Shown here in pieces: positions 6,438-14,128 of a stretch of 18,573 nucleotides of DNA. The notes under the pieces are model-generated. The model was not told where the DNA came from and searched no databases. It saw only the letters and a list, made by a program, of their open reading frames with translations. Origin of the DNA: Flavobacteriales bacterium (lineage in GTDB: Bacteria; Bacteroidota; Bacteroidia; Flavobacteriales_D; Sanyastnellaceae). The first letter of the stretch is position 1; each line of letters begins with the position of its first letter. The DNA lies in NCBI GenBank assembly GCA_011524845.1, contig WTJL01000096.1:1-18573 (forward strand). Direction: 5' to 3'. The position numbers and the translations under genes are program-made.

Positions 6438-7640
6438 ATGACTTTTCAAGCACCGACCACCACGCTTTGGGCCACTTTGTTCACCTTGACCGTGTGGTTT
6501 GCTGGCTGTGAAGCTGGCCCCACCTCTCGCACCGAACCGGGTTCCATCGGTGGCACCATTTCAGGATTGGACGCCGGCACTGAAGTCGTGCTTCGCAGCT
6601 TTGACAACGGCAACCTGGTCAACGTGGCCACGACCACCCTCGATTCTGCTGGCGGATTTGTGTTGACGCCGGAGGCGCCTCTCTCGCGAGGCTACCACCA
6701 ATTGCTTGCCGGTCGCAAGCATCCCTTGGTGCTCATCACAGACCAAACCGAAGGCGTCACCATCCAGGCCACTGCCCGCGCCGGACAGAACTACATGGTG
6801 GGCGCCTCCATCGCGGGGTCACCTGAATCTGTGGTCGTGGGAGAATACTACGACGTCATCATGCCGTTGCAGCAACGCGTCAAAGAGCTTGAACGCGAAG
6901 GCCGTTCCTTGGACGCCACCAAGCGCACCGCCGCCAAAGAAGCGAGCCAAGCCAAGGTGGACAGCATCGAAGCCGTGAGTTTGGCCTTTGCCCAAGCGCA
7001 CAGCGGGAAATTGGCCGCCCTCAGCGCCCTGGAAAGCTTGACGGCTGCCGAGCACAAGGACGTGTTCAAGGCCACGTTGGAAGCGCTGAAAACCAACCAC
7101 AGCGACTCGTTCTACTTCCAGAAAATCAAGAAGAGCTACGACCAGGCCATGCGCCCCCGGAAGCTCGACTTGTCCAACCCCGCCCAAAACAAGCGCTCCG
7201 CGAAGAACAGCAAGTACGGCCAGGGAGAAATGGCCCCAGACATCGTCATGAACGATCCAGACGGCAACGAGCGCAAGCTCAGTGACCTTCGCGGCAAAGT
7301 GGTGCTTCTGGATTTTTGGGCGTCGTGGTGCGGTCCCTGCCGCCGTGAAAACCCCAACGTCGTCCGAGCCTACGAGAAATACAAAGCGCAAGGCTTCGAA
7401 GTCTTTTCCGTGTCGCTCGACAGCGACGCGAGCCGCTGGCGCAAGGCCATTGAGCAAGACCAGCTGGTGTGGCCCAACCACGTCAGCGACCTGCAAGGAT
7501 GGCGGAACGGGGCGGCACGTGAATACGGCATCAGCAGCATCCCCCACACCATGCTCATCGACCGGGACGGCGCCATCCTCGCCACTCACCTCCGCGGCAA
7601 TGGCGTGGAGTCCGCGTTGCGGGGCGTCTTTGGAGAGTGA
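6438..7640 (+). CDS. TlpA-family thiol-disulfide oxidoreductase lipoprotein with probable DUF4369-like N-terminus
   Basis: A 400-residue lipoprotein. The signal peptide ends in a lipobox, WFAGC, with Cys24 lipidated. Residues about 30-130 are a beta-rich domain (SIGGTISGLDAGTEVVLRSF, HQLLAGRKHPLVLITD) of the DUF4369 kind often fused to TlpA domains in Bacteroidota. A helical, charged linker (about 140-250) follows. The C-terminal thioredoxin-like domain begins near 255 (GEMAPDIVMNDPDGN), with active site WASWCGPC (Cys298, Cys301), cis-Pro context SSIPHTMLIDRDG, and end NGVESALRGVFGE. It would act on the periplasmic side as a disulfide reductase or oxidase with unknown clients. It starts 5 bases after lpxK and its TGA overlaps the ATG of lpxH by one base, so it sits translationally coupled inside a lipid A operon. 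The frame is open back to 6321 but that part is lpxK. Confidence 0.93.
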   Translation: MTFQAPTTTLWATLFTLTVWFAGCEAGPTSRTEPGSIGGTISGLDAGTEVVLRSFDNGNLVNVATTTLDSAGGFVLTPEAPLSRGYHQLLAGRKHPLVLITDQTEGVTIQATARAGQNYMVGASIAGSPESVVVGEYYDVIMPLQQRVKELEREGRSLDATKRTAAKEASQAKVDSIEAVSLAFAQAHSGKLAALSALESLTAAEHKDVFKATLEALKTNHSDSFYFQKIKKSYDQAMRPRKLDLSNPAQNKRSAKNSKYGQGEMAPDIVMNDPDGNERKLSDLRGKVVLLDFWASWCGPCRRENPNVVRAYEKYKAQGFEVFSVSLDSDASRWRKAIEQDQLVWPNHVSDLQGWRNGAAREYGISSIPHTMLIDRDGAILATHLRGNGVESALRGVFGE

Positions 7641-8416
7641 TGCCTGATTGCGTCCACCTCGCGTCCGACCTGCACCTCGGTGCACCCGGTGCCCTGCCCA
7701 GTGTGGAGCGGGAGCGCGCGTTTGTGCGCTGGATGAGGGACGCCGCGTCAGGTTCAGGATTTGCAGAAGGGCGCCAAGCGACCGAACTCCACTTGGTGGG
7801 AGACCTGTTCGATTTTTGGTTTGAATACAAGCGTGCTGTGCCCAAGGGGGGCGTTCGCTTGATGGGCGCCATCGCCGAACTCACGGACGCCGGCCTGCCC
7901 ATTCATTTTCACGTAGGAAACCACGACATGTGGACGTTTGGCTACCTCGAGGAAGAACTGGGGGTGCACGTCCACCGTGAGCCCATCGTTCGCACATGGG
8001 ATGGCCTGACCTGCTTGGTGGGACATGGAGATGGCTTGGGGCCAGGAGACGCCGGCTACCGTCGACTCAAACGCGTGTTCACATCGCCCGTGTGCCAGGC
8101 GCTCTTCCGACGGCTTCACCCGGACTTGGGCATGGCCCTCGCCCACGCGTGGTCGGCCAAGAGCCGATCCAAAGGCGAGGCTCCGATGACCCGTTTGGAT
8201 CAAGAGCACCTGCACACCTTTGCCAAAGGGTGGCTGGACAACCCAAACCAGCCGAAGGTCGACGCCTTCATTTTTGGCCACCGTCACCTTCCCCTCAACG
8301 TGACCGTCGAAGGCCACAGTGCCACCTACCTCAACACGGGGGACTGGCTGACGCATTTCACCTCGGCCGTGGTCACAGGTGGCCAAGCTTCTTTGGTGGA
8401 GCACCGCCCCCGCTGA
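7640..8416 (+). CDS. lpxH: UDP-2,3-diacylglucosamine diphosphatase (LpxH)
   Basis: A calcineurin-like metallophosphoesterase that hydrolyses UDP-2,3-diacylglucosamine to lipid X in lipid A synthesis, on the inner face of the inner membrane. The 258 residues carry all metal motifs: DLH (D10, H12), GDLFD (D55, D58), GNHD (94-96, NHD), GHGDG (H129) and GHRH (H214, H216). VGDLFDFWFEY and the GDAGYRRLKRVF helix are family hallmarks, and the length is normal. The ATG at 7640 overlaps the upstream TGA by one base; a GTG one codon earlier (7637) is possible but less likely. LpxH and LpxK are consecutive-pathway enzymes with LpxB between them; lpxB is not in the window. A terminator follows 29 bases after the stop. 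Confidence 0.95.
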   Translation: MPDCVHLASDLHLGAPGALPSVERERAFVRWMRDAASGSGFAEGRQATELHLVGDLFDFWFEYKRAVPKGGVRLMGAIAELTDAGLPIHFHVGNHDMWTFGYLEEELGVHVHREPIVRTWDGLTCLVGHGDGLGPGDAGYRRLKRVFTSPVCQALFRRLHPDLGMALAHAWSAKSRSKGEAPMTRLDQEHLHTFAKGWLDNPNQPKVDAFIFGHRHLPLNVTVEGHSATYLNTGDWLTHFTSAVVTGGQASLVEHRPR

Positions 8417-8445
8417 CGCAGGGCACTTCTCCAACCATCAGACAC

Positions 8446-8475
8446 AAAAAAAGGGACCCGTTGAGGTCCCTTTTT
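8446..8475. terminator. Bidirectional intrinsic terminator between lpxH and the T9SS protein gene
   Basis: AAAAAAAGGGACC, a loop CGTTGA, then GGTCCCTTTTT: an 11-base perfect inverted repeat with a T-run on both strands. It lies between the convergent lpxH (plus, ends 8416) and the large beta-propeller gene (minus, ends 8493) and can serve both. Confidence 0.9.
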
Positions 8476-8492
8476 CAGTTGCAGTCTTTGAA

Positions 8493-11400
8493 TCAGCGGC
8501 GAACCACAAACTTCGCTGCCTTGACAGCGTCGCCTTGTGACATCCGCACCACGTAGTAGCCTGAAGGCAACTCGCGCACGTCCGTGGTCACACGGTCGAC
8601 ACCGCTCACATTCGTCACGTCGTTCACCCAACGGCGACCCGTGAGGTCGAAGATCTCCACTTGGGCAGGCCCTTGCCATCCGAGGGTAGGCAAGTTCAAT
8701 TCACCACCCACAACTGGGTTGGGGAACACGTTCCAAGACGCTTCTTCGACGGCCAATTCTTCTTCTTCCACATCTGACGCAATGCCGTTGACGAAGATGC
8801 CACGGCCGTGGGTGCCTGCGTAGATGGCGCCCCCGTTCGTGATGTTGCTCCATGGGTGAGAGCTGCGGAACTGCTGCTTGAGGTCAAACACTGGAGCGGT
8901 CACACCGTCAGGGCCGTTCTCCATGCCGATGTTGCTGATGGCCCAGCTGTCACCTCCGTTTTCAGTGACGAAGATGCCAAACTCGGTGCCCACCACAATG
9001 GTCTCACCCGTCGCGTCGTTGGCGTCGATGACGACGTCGTAACAAGGCATGGTGTTGAAACCGGCAGAGCTCCAGATGTTGCTCCAGGTGACGTCGTCGC
9101 TCAACGCGTTGAACGTTTCACGCACCTTGCCTGCAGAAGAGCTGCCGTAGCCGCCCACCGTCACCACCACGTGGTTGGGGTCGTTGGGGTCCACGCTGAG
9201 ACCCGTCACGGCTGCACCCGCGCTGCTCAAGATGTTGTCGACTTGGAGGTCTGCCACGTCGGCTTGGCTGTACACGTTGCGCAAGCCAGTCACACGGGTG
9301 ACCTGGCCGTTCCAACCGGTGTAGAACATCACGTCACCCGCTTCGTCTCCTTGCTCCACGAACTCGATGGCCTTGGTTCCAGAGAACCCGGCTGGAGCTT
9401 CTGCGATGCGAATCCAAGAAGGCGTGGTGTTGAAGTTCAATGCTTCGCGGGTCATCCACACGCCCAGGCCGCCGTTCAAACCAAGCACAAACATGCTGGT
9501 GTAGGGGTCTTGGACGCGGATGCGCTCAGGAATGTTGTACAACACGTCGGCCGCGTGGATGTAGACCGTGTCGCACTGCTCCGTGGTGTTGACGATGGGC
9601 TCCACCACCAACGTGGTGTCGAACTCTCCTGTGGGCACGTCGAAGACGTAGTACAGAGAGTCGCCCTCGGCGTCGACGTACGTGAAGACCGAGTCAACGA
9701 GCACGATTTCAGTGTAGAACGCCACGGTGTCGTACCCGACGGTGTCGGTGAAGACGTCGCATTGAATGTCTTCCACCCCTTCTTGTGGATCCAACCAGAA
9801 GTAGTCGGGGTCTTCCGTCAAAGGCGCGTCCAAGATGCGCTCGGGGCGAGCGATGCTGTCAAAGAAGTGCAGCGTTTCGTCTGCGCCCATTTCGTAGGTG
9901 AAGGGCAAGTTTTGGCTGGCCGTGGCCATGTCAAACGTTCCTCCGGTGGTGTCTTGACCAAAGGTGTTGACCAGGATGACCGTGTTCTCGCTGTACTCGT
10001 CGTCGAAGTCCTCGTACAAACGGGTGCACGTGTAGAACTGACCGAGGTCACCGTCCGCCGTGAAGAGGTCGGTGAAGTTGCCGTCGTAGAAGTTGCCCGC
10101 GTTGTTGACCGCACCTGGCGCCAACGTGCCGCGGACGAGGCCACCGTTTTGTGAGGCCGCAAACCATGCGTATTCGTACCCCTCCGCTTCGGTCACCATG
10201 CTGATTGCGCAGTCGAAGCCGTCACCGCCGTGCACTTCCACCGCCATTTCATCGCTCAAGAAGTAGCCGTCTCCAGGGATGAAGAGTGAGCCGTTGTCTT
10301 GGGTTCCACCCAACACGCCTGTGCCGGCGCCGTGCGCCATGCCGTAGAATTGGGTGACGTTCAAGTTGCGGTTGCAGGCCGTGTAAGAGTAGCCGTTGTC
10401 TTCAGAGCGGTAAATGCCGCCGTCCGTGGCCACGTACATTGTGCCATGCGTGGTGTTGTCGTCCACGAAGATGATCTCGTGCACGTCGGCGTGCACGCCG
10501 AAGTTGAACCCGGGAGCGTCGAACGCTGCAGCGGCCTGCTCAGCCTGCTGGTTGGGTCCTGAACGCCAAATCTCGATGCCGCCCACGTACGCGAGGGTCG
10601 GATCGCTCTTCGAAATTCCGAGCGCCAAGTCGTAGATGCCTTGGGCACGTGGAAGCGGGGTTGCTGTTTGGATTTCACCGGGCCACACCTCTTCCCAAGA
10701 TCCTGCTTCGCCGTCGCCACCGCTGTAGTACAGGCCGTAGAACAAGCCACCGGACGTTGCGTACATCGCAAAGGCGTTGTGCGTGCCGTCCTCGTTGGCG
10801 GTCTGGGCAATGTCCACCCGAGCGCGGCCGATGCCAGACTGAGGAAGGTTGCCTCCTGTTCCTCCACCTTGCGAAATCACTTCGAGGTTGGTGAAGTCTC
10901 CTCCAATCGAACGGTAGACACGGCCATTGGCCGCTGCGACGAGGCAGTAGCTGCCGTCAGGAGCAATGGCCACGTCGGTGGCGTTGCTGGGGCTGCTTGA
11001 GCCGCCCTGCACTTCCTCCAACACGCCGTTGGTGATGCTGCCGTATCCGTCCATGGACGCGTACCACACCCGGTTGTCGTTGGTGGGATCCGCGATGAGG
11101 GCGTCGGTGGCGTCGTACCCATCGGTGCCGTCCACGAGGGACCATGACGCACCGTTGTCGGTGGACATCCAGATGCCGTCGCCTCGGAAGCCAGAGCCTC
11201 CTTCGCCACCCGCACCGTCAAAGTTGGACCCCGTGCCCACGTAAATGGTGCCGTCACCCGCGATGGCGAGCGAACCCACCATCAAGCTGGGGAAGGTCAA
11301 CACCTGGTTCCAGTTGTCGCCGCGGTTGTTGGACTTCCACAAACCGCCGGACACGGCGCCTGTGTACAAGGTGTTCTCACCGACCGCTGCAATGCAACGC

Positions 11401-11711
11401 GTGCGACCACCGATGTTGTCGGGACCGAGTTCGTGCCACGACAAGCTGCTGGCCTTTTGGGCGGACTGCTTTTGGGCAGCCTTCACCACCTGACGGCGAA
11501 GTTCTTGCAAACCTTCATGGTCAATGTTGCCGTCGGCATCCCCCACCAACATGCGGCGGATGTCCATGGCACCGTCGGGTTGGGCCACAGAGGCTTCCGG
11601 ACGGGGGGTGTACGTGCTGTCGTTTTGGACCAAGGCTGAGATGCCCCAAGCGGAGAGGGCCAAAACCGCCGTACCTGCAGCCAAGCTGCGCAGAGTTGAA
11701 GTCAACATCAT
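8493..11711 (-). CDS. Secreted sortilin/BNR-type beta-propeller protein with T9SS type A sorting domain
   Basis: A 1072-residue exported protein. Residues about 1-28 are a signal peptide (LAAGTAVLALSAWGISALV); there are two adjacent ATGs, at 11711 and 11708. After a short spacer comes LSWHELGPDNIGGRTRCIAA, the usual opening of the Bacteroidota sortilin/VPS10-like propellers. BNR-type Asp-box fragments recur (NNRGDNWNQV, TDNGASWSLVDG, SEDNGYSYTACN, ENGGDSWAISNIG). Residues about 645-727 hold an acidic, Val/Thr-rich stretch with two cysteines that does not look like propeller. Residues 992-1072 are the type A (TIGR04183-like) sorting domain: WNVFPNPV, VEIFDLTGRRW, ELPSGYYVVRM, KFVVRR. T9SS carries such proteins over the outer membrane and removes the tail. 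The fold family includes glycosidases and binding proteins, and the substrate here is unknown. Single-gene unit. Confidence 0.93.
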   Translation of the reverse strand: MMLTSTLRSLAAGTAVLALSAWGISALVQNDSTYTPRPEASVAQPDGAMDIRRMLVGDADGNIDHEGLQELRRQVVKAAQKQSAQKASSLSWHELGPDNIGGRTRCIAAVGENTLYTGAVSGGLWKSNNRGDNWNQVLTFPSLMVGSLAIAGDGTIYVGTGSNFDGAGGEGGSGFRGDGIWMSTDNGASWSLVDGTDGYDATDALIADPTNDNRVWYASMDGYGSITNGVLEEVQGGSSSPSNATDVAIAPDGSYCLVAAANGRVYRSIGGDFTNLEVISQGGGTGGNLPQSGIGRARVDIAQTANEDGTHNAFAMYATSGGLFYGLYYSGGDGEAGSWEEVWPGEIQTATPLPRAQGIYDLALGISKSDPTLAYVGGIEIWRSGPNQQAEQAAAAFDAPGFNFGVHADVHEIIFVDDNTTHGTMYVATDGGIYRSEDNGYSYTACNRNLNVTQFYGMAHGAGTGVLGGTQDNGSLFIPGDGYFLSDEMAVEVHGGDGFDCAISMVTEAEGYEYAWFAASQNGGLVRGTLAPGAVNNAGNFYDGNFTDLFTADGDLGQFYTCTRLYEDFDDEYSENTVILVNTFGQDTTGGTFDMATASQNLPFTYEMGADETLHFFDSIARPERILDAPLTEDPDYFWLDPQEGVEDIQCDVFTDTVGYDTVAFYTEIVLVDSVFTYVDAEGDSLYYVFDVPTGEFDTTLVVEPIVNTTEQCDTVYIHAADVLYNIPERIRVQDPYTSMFVLGLNGGLGVWMTREALNFNTTPSWIRIAEAPAGFSGTKAIEFVEQGDEAGDVMFYTGWNGQVTRVTGLRNVYSQADVADLQVDNILSSAGAAVTGLSVDPNDPNHVVVTVGGYGSSSAGKVRETFNALSDDVTWSNIWSSAGFNTMPCYDVVIDANDATGETIVVGTEFGIFVTENGGDSWAISNIGMENGPDGVTAPVFDLKQQFRSSHPWSNITNGGAIYAGTHGRGIFVNGIASDVEEEELAVEEASWNVFPNPVVGGELNLPTLGWQGPAQVEIFDLTGRRWVNDVTNVSGVDRVTTDVRELPSGYYVVRMSQGDAVKAAKFVVRR

Positions 11712-11745
11712 GGATTCAGTCTTTCAGGCTTAATTGAAATCGAGG

Positions 11746-11753
11746 GGAAGTTA
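11746..11753 (-). promoter_or_regulatory. Candidate promoter of the T9SS propeller gene, TAACTTCC
   Basis: On the minus strand TAACTTCC resembles the local octamer (TAnnTTCG, one mismatch) and ends 34 bases before the ATG at 11711. It lies in the only sizeable intergenic gap of the window (11712-11861, 150 bp). The rest of that gap shows no convincing gene, and no hairpin that would clearly terminate lipA. Confidence 0.35.
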
Positions 11754-11861
11754 CAACAGAAGAACCGCGAGAAGGCCCAAAATGTCGCGCGTCGTGGAAG
11801 GAAGTGCACCCCGCTGGCCGAGAGCATCTCAAAATCAAGCATGAAGCGCAGGGGGTTGCCC

Positions 11862-12746
11862 TTACAGCACGTGCTTTTCCGCGTGGTAGGAGGAGCGAAC
11901 GAGCGGTCCGCTTTCCACGTGGCGGAAGCCCATCTTTTGGCCGATTTCGTCCAACTCCGCGAAGGTGTCGGGATGGACAAACTCCGCCACTGGAAGGTGC
12001 TTGGGCGTGGGCTGGAGGTACTGACCCAAGGTGACCACCTGGCAGCCCACGGAACGAAGGTCCTCCATGGTTTCCACCACCTCGTCGAACGTCTCTCCCA
12101 ACCCGAGCATCACGCCCGACTTGGTGCGCAACCCCGCGTCGCCGAGTCGCTTGAGCACTTCCAAGCTGCGGTCGTACTTGGCTTGGATGCGCACGCCTTT
12201 GGTCAAGCGACGCACCGTCTCAAGGTTGTGCGACACGACCTCAGGAGCCACCTGGATGATCTTCTGGAGGTTCTCCCACTTCCCCGCGAAGTCGGGAATG
12301 AGGGTTTCCAAGGTGGTGCCAGGGCTCTGGTGGCGGATGGCGCGGACGGTTTGGGCCCAAATGTCAGCCCCGCCGTCTGCTAGGTCGTCGCGGTCCACAG
12401 AGGTGATGACCGCGTGCTTCACGCCCATCAGCTTGACCGAGTTGGCCACACGACCAGGCTCGAACGGGTCCGCCTCCAACGGCTTGCCCGTGCTCACGTT
12501 GCAAAATCCACAGCTGCGGGTGCAGATGTTGCCCAAGATCATGAACGTCGCCGTGCCCTCTCCCCAGCACTCCCCCATGTTGGGACAGTGACCGCTTTCG
12601 CAGATGGTGTGAAGCTTGTGCTCCGACACGATGTTGCGCACTTCGCGGTACGCTTCGCCGGTGGGAAGCTTGACGCGCAGCCATTTGGGCTTGGGAACAC
12701 GCGCCTTCGGGGCGTCGTTGTTGCTCGCTGGAGGGGTGGCAGACAT
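11862..12746 (-). CDS. lipA: Lipoyl synthase (LipA)
   Basis: A radical SAM enzyme that inserts two sulfurs into protein-bound octanoyl groups to form the lipoyl cofactor of 2-oxoacid dehydrogenases and the glycine cleavage system. The 294 residues carry the auxiliary cluster motif CESGHCPNMGEC (C49, C54, C60), the radical SAM motif CTRSCGFC (C75, C79, C82), and the C-terminal RSSY (284-287) whose serine ligates the auxiliary cluster. Further landmarks are VITSVDRDDLADGGA, HNLETVRRL, KSGVMLGLGET and LGQYLQPTPKHLPV. The ATG at 12746 gives a normal 22-residue lead-in before KLPTGEAY. The gene upstream on the same strand ends 45 bases before it, so lipA may be in a two-gene unit or use its own candidate promoter at 12772-12779. 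lipB is not in the window. Confidence 0.98.
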   Translation of the reverse strand: MSATPPASNNDAPKARVPKPKWLRVKLPTGEAYREVRNIVSEHKLHTICESGHCPNMGECWGEGTATFMILGNICTRSCGFCNVSTGKPLEADPFEPGRVANSVKLMGVKHAVITSVDRDDLADGGADIWAQTVRAIRHQSPGTTLETLIPDFAGKWENLQKIIQVAPEVVSHNLETVRRLTKGVRIQAKYDRSLEVLKRLGDAGLRTKSGVMLGLGETFDEVVETMEDLRSVGCQVVTLGQYLQPTPKHLPVAEFVHPDTFAELDEIGQKMGFRHVESGPLVRSSYHAEKHVL

Positions 12747-12771
12747 GAGGTTCTTGAACTCAGAGGAAGGA

Positions 12772-12779
12772 CAAAGGTC
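12772..12779 (-). promoter_or_regulatory. Possible lipA promoter, GACCTTTG
   Basis: On the minus strand GACCTTTG matches TAnnTTTG except at the first base and lies 25 bases before the lipA ATG, within the 45-bp gap after the upstream gene. Weak evidence; read-through from the upstream gene is equally possible. Confidence 0.25.
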
Positions 12780-12791
12780 GGAAAGGAAAGT

Positions 12792-13631
12792 TCATCGCGC
12801 CACGTCTCCCAAACCCTTGGAGGACCATTGTGCACCCCAAGCGTAGCGCAACACGAATGTGAAGTGCACCCGACTCGCGTCCACGAAAGCCAAGATCTCG
12901 GCAGGAAACACGTAGGCGTCCAGTTGGACACCGGCCTCCAGGGTACGCGTGGTGGTTCGGGAATCGTGAAATTCAAACGACATGGCCTCCCCCCAACTCA
13001 AGCCCGGATTGAACCCCAGGCTTTCCAATCCGTTGACCCAAGGGGCGCGGCCGTAGATGCGGTCTGAAAAATGAACCTCGGGATCGTACCGTTCCACCTC
13101 GAGCGAGGTGTACGGAATTTCCGGATACCCGATTTCCAAGTAGACGGGTTTGGAAATCCCCACGACCGCGCCCACTTGACGTGTCCGCGCCACAGTCACT
13201 CCGTTCCGTCGGTACTTTTCCGACAACGTCTCCGTCTTGAACCGCTGAATGCGCAGGGCATGATGGGCATTCACCTTCCCGTAGACGTAAGGCAAGCTTT
13301 CTTCATAGACAGGGTTCCGCGTTTTCTCCTCCTTCGGGTGACGCACAAACACCAACTCTCCGTGCCAGCCTTTTTGGGTGAAGGCTCCGTCAAACTTTCC
13401 GCGTTGCACGCCAAACCCCGCTCCCTGAGAATGCAGCGTCACGTGGAAACGGGCCGCGTCGGTCAACACGAGGTCCACGCCCTCGCCGTACACGGCATCG
13501 AATCCTGTGGACGAGGCGGCTTGGGACTGAGCGTGGAGTGGTCCTCCAAACGCGCACATCAGCCCCAGGGCCACAGCGCCCCATCGGACCGCATCCCACA
13601 AAACCAACCACGATGTTGACGAGCGTTGCAT
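12792..13631 (-). CDS. Exported protein of unknown function upstream of lipA
   Basis: A 279-residue protein that I do not recognise. Residues about 16-34 (VRWGAVALGLMCAFGGPLHAQ) form a signal peptide. The mature part alternates short beta-like stretches rich in aromatic and charged residues (HVTLHSQGAGFGVQRGKFDG, GWHGELVFVRHPKEEKTRNP, VGISKPVYLEIGYPEIPYTS) and ends with VHFTFVLRYAWGAQW, which could be a beta-barrel strand although the last residues (SSKGLGDVAR) do not end in an aromatic. The mature form has no cysteine. An outer membrane or periplasmic beta-rich protein is the best description. It precedes lipA by 45 bases on the same strand, without an evident terminator between them. TAACTTCG lies 7 bases before its ATG. 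Confidence 0.85.
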   Translation of the reverse strand: MQRSSTSWLVLWDAVRWGAVALGLMCAFGGPLHAQSQAASSTGFDAVYGEGVDLVLTDAARFHVTLHSQGAGFGVQRGKFDGAFTQKGWHGELVFVRHPKEEKTRNPVYEESLPYVYGKVNAHHALRIQRFKTETLSEKYRRNGVTVARTRQVGAVVGISKPVYLEIGYPEIPYTSLEVERYDPEVHFSDRIYGRAPWVNGLESLGFNPGLSWGEAMSFEFHDSRTTTRTLEAGVQLDAYVFPAEILAFVDASRVHFTFVLRYAWGAQWSSKGLGDVAR

Positions 13632-13638
13632 GCTTCAG

Positions 13639-13646
13639 CGAAGTTA
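13639..13646 (-). promoter_or_regulatory. Candidate promoter of the exported protein gene, TAACTTCG
   Basis: On the minus strand TAACTTCG fits TAnnTTCG, the variant -7 element seen before several genes here, and ends 7 bases before the ATG at 13631. It lies in the 62-bp gap shared with the divergent osmC-like gene. A leaderless or nearly leaderless transcript is predicted. Confidence 0.45.
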
Positions 13647-13693
13647 GGCGGTTTGGCGTTGGTGACACGTCCCTCCAGTTGCATCTTGCGCCC

Positions 13694-14128
13694 ATGGCAG
13701 ACGCATCGACCCCTTGGAACTACAAGGTCACCTATCAAGACCCTCTTCGCACGGTCAACACCCACCTCGCTTCAGGGGACAAGGTGTTGACCGACGCCCC
13801 CACGGACAACCATGGCTTGGGTCAAACGTTTTCGCCCACCGACCTGCTCAGCACCTCCTTGGCGGCGTGTGTGGCCACCATCATGGGCATCCACGTTCAA
13901 GGGCGGGAGTACGACTTGATCAGCATCGACGCCCAGGTCCAAAAAACAATGGCAGCCCAACCCCGGAGGGTGGCTGCCATCGCAATTGAATTCGAGGTGG
14001 TGGTGTCAAGCTCGGCGAGCGACCAAGATTTGGCCGTGCTCGAGCGCGTGGGACGCGCCTGTCCAGTGGCCAAGAGCCTTCATCCGGACGTCGATCAGAA
14101 CTTGACCTTTGCGTTTCGACGCGCTTAA
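13694..14128 (+). CDS. OsmC-family peroxiredoxin-like protein
   Basis: A 144-residue cytoplasmic protein of the OsmC/Ohr superfamily, thiol peroxidases that reduce organic or other hydroperoxides. The two conserved cysteines are present: Cys59 in SPTDLLSTSLAACVATIMG and Cys123 in VGRACPVAKSLHPDV. The catalytic arginine of OsmC-type enzymes may be R19 in DPLRTVNTHLAS, but this is not certain. The length is typical. The ATG at 13694 starts MADASTPWNYKVTY; the frame is open upstream to 13538 but that part overlaps the divergent gene. Its stop TAA (14126-14128) overlaps the stop of the small lipoprotein on the opposite strand by two bases (TTAA). A weak GCATCTTG with a TTG 19 bases upstream lies just before the start. 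Whether it is an OsmC or YhfA-type member cannot be decided by eye. Confidence 0.92.
   Translation: MADASTPWNYKVTYQDPLRTVNTHLASGDKVLTDAPTDNHGLGQTFSPTDLLSTSLAACVATIMGIHVQGREYDLISIDAQVQKTMAAQPRRVAAIAIEFEVVVSSSASDQDLAVLERVGRACPVAKSLHPDVDQNLTFAFRRA

Noticed and set aside
8808..10154. 448-codon plus-strand ORF opposite the T9SS propeller gene
   Set aside because: It is antisense to a well-supported coding region with BNR motifs and has no recognisable domain; long antisense ORFs are common in GC-rich genes.
11523..11561. DADGNIDHEGL near the N-terminus of the propeller protein, resembling an EF-hand or dockerin loop
   Set aside because: The first calcium-ligand position is not acidic and there is only one copy; too weak to call.
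11708..11860. Small minus-strand ORF in the gap between lipA and the propeller gene
   Set aside because: It is a continuation of a shadow frame from lipA, has no signal or motif, and overlaps the probable promoter.
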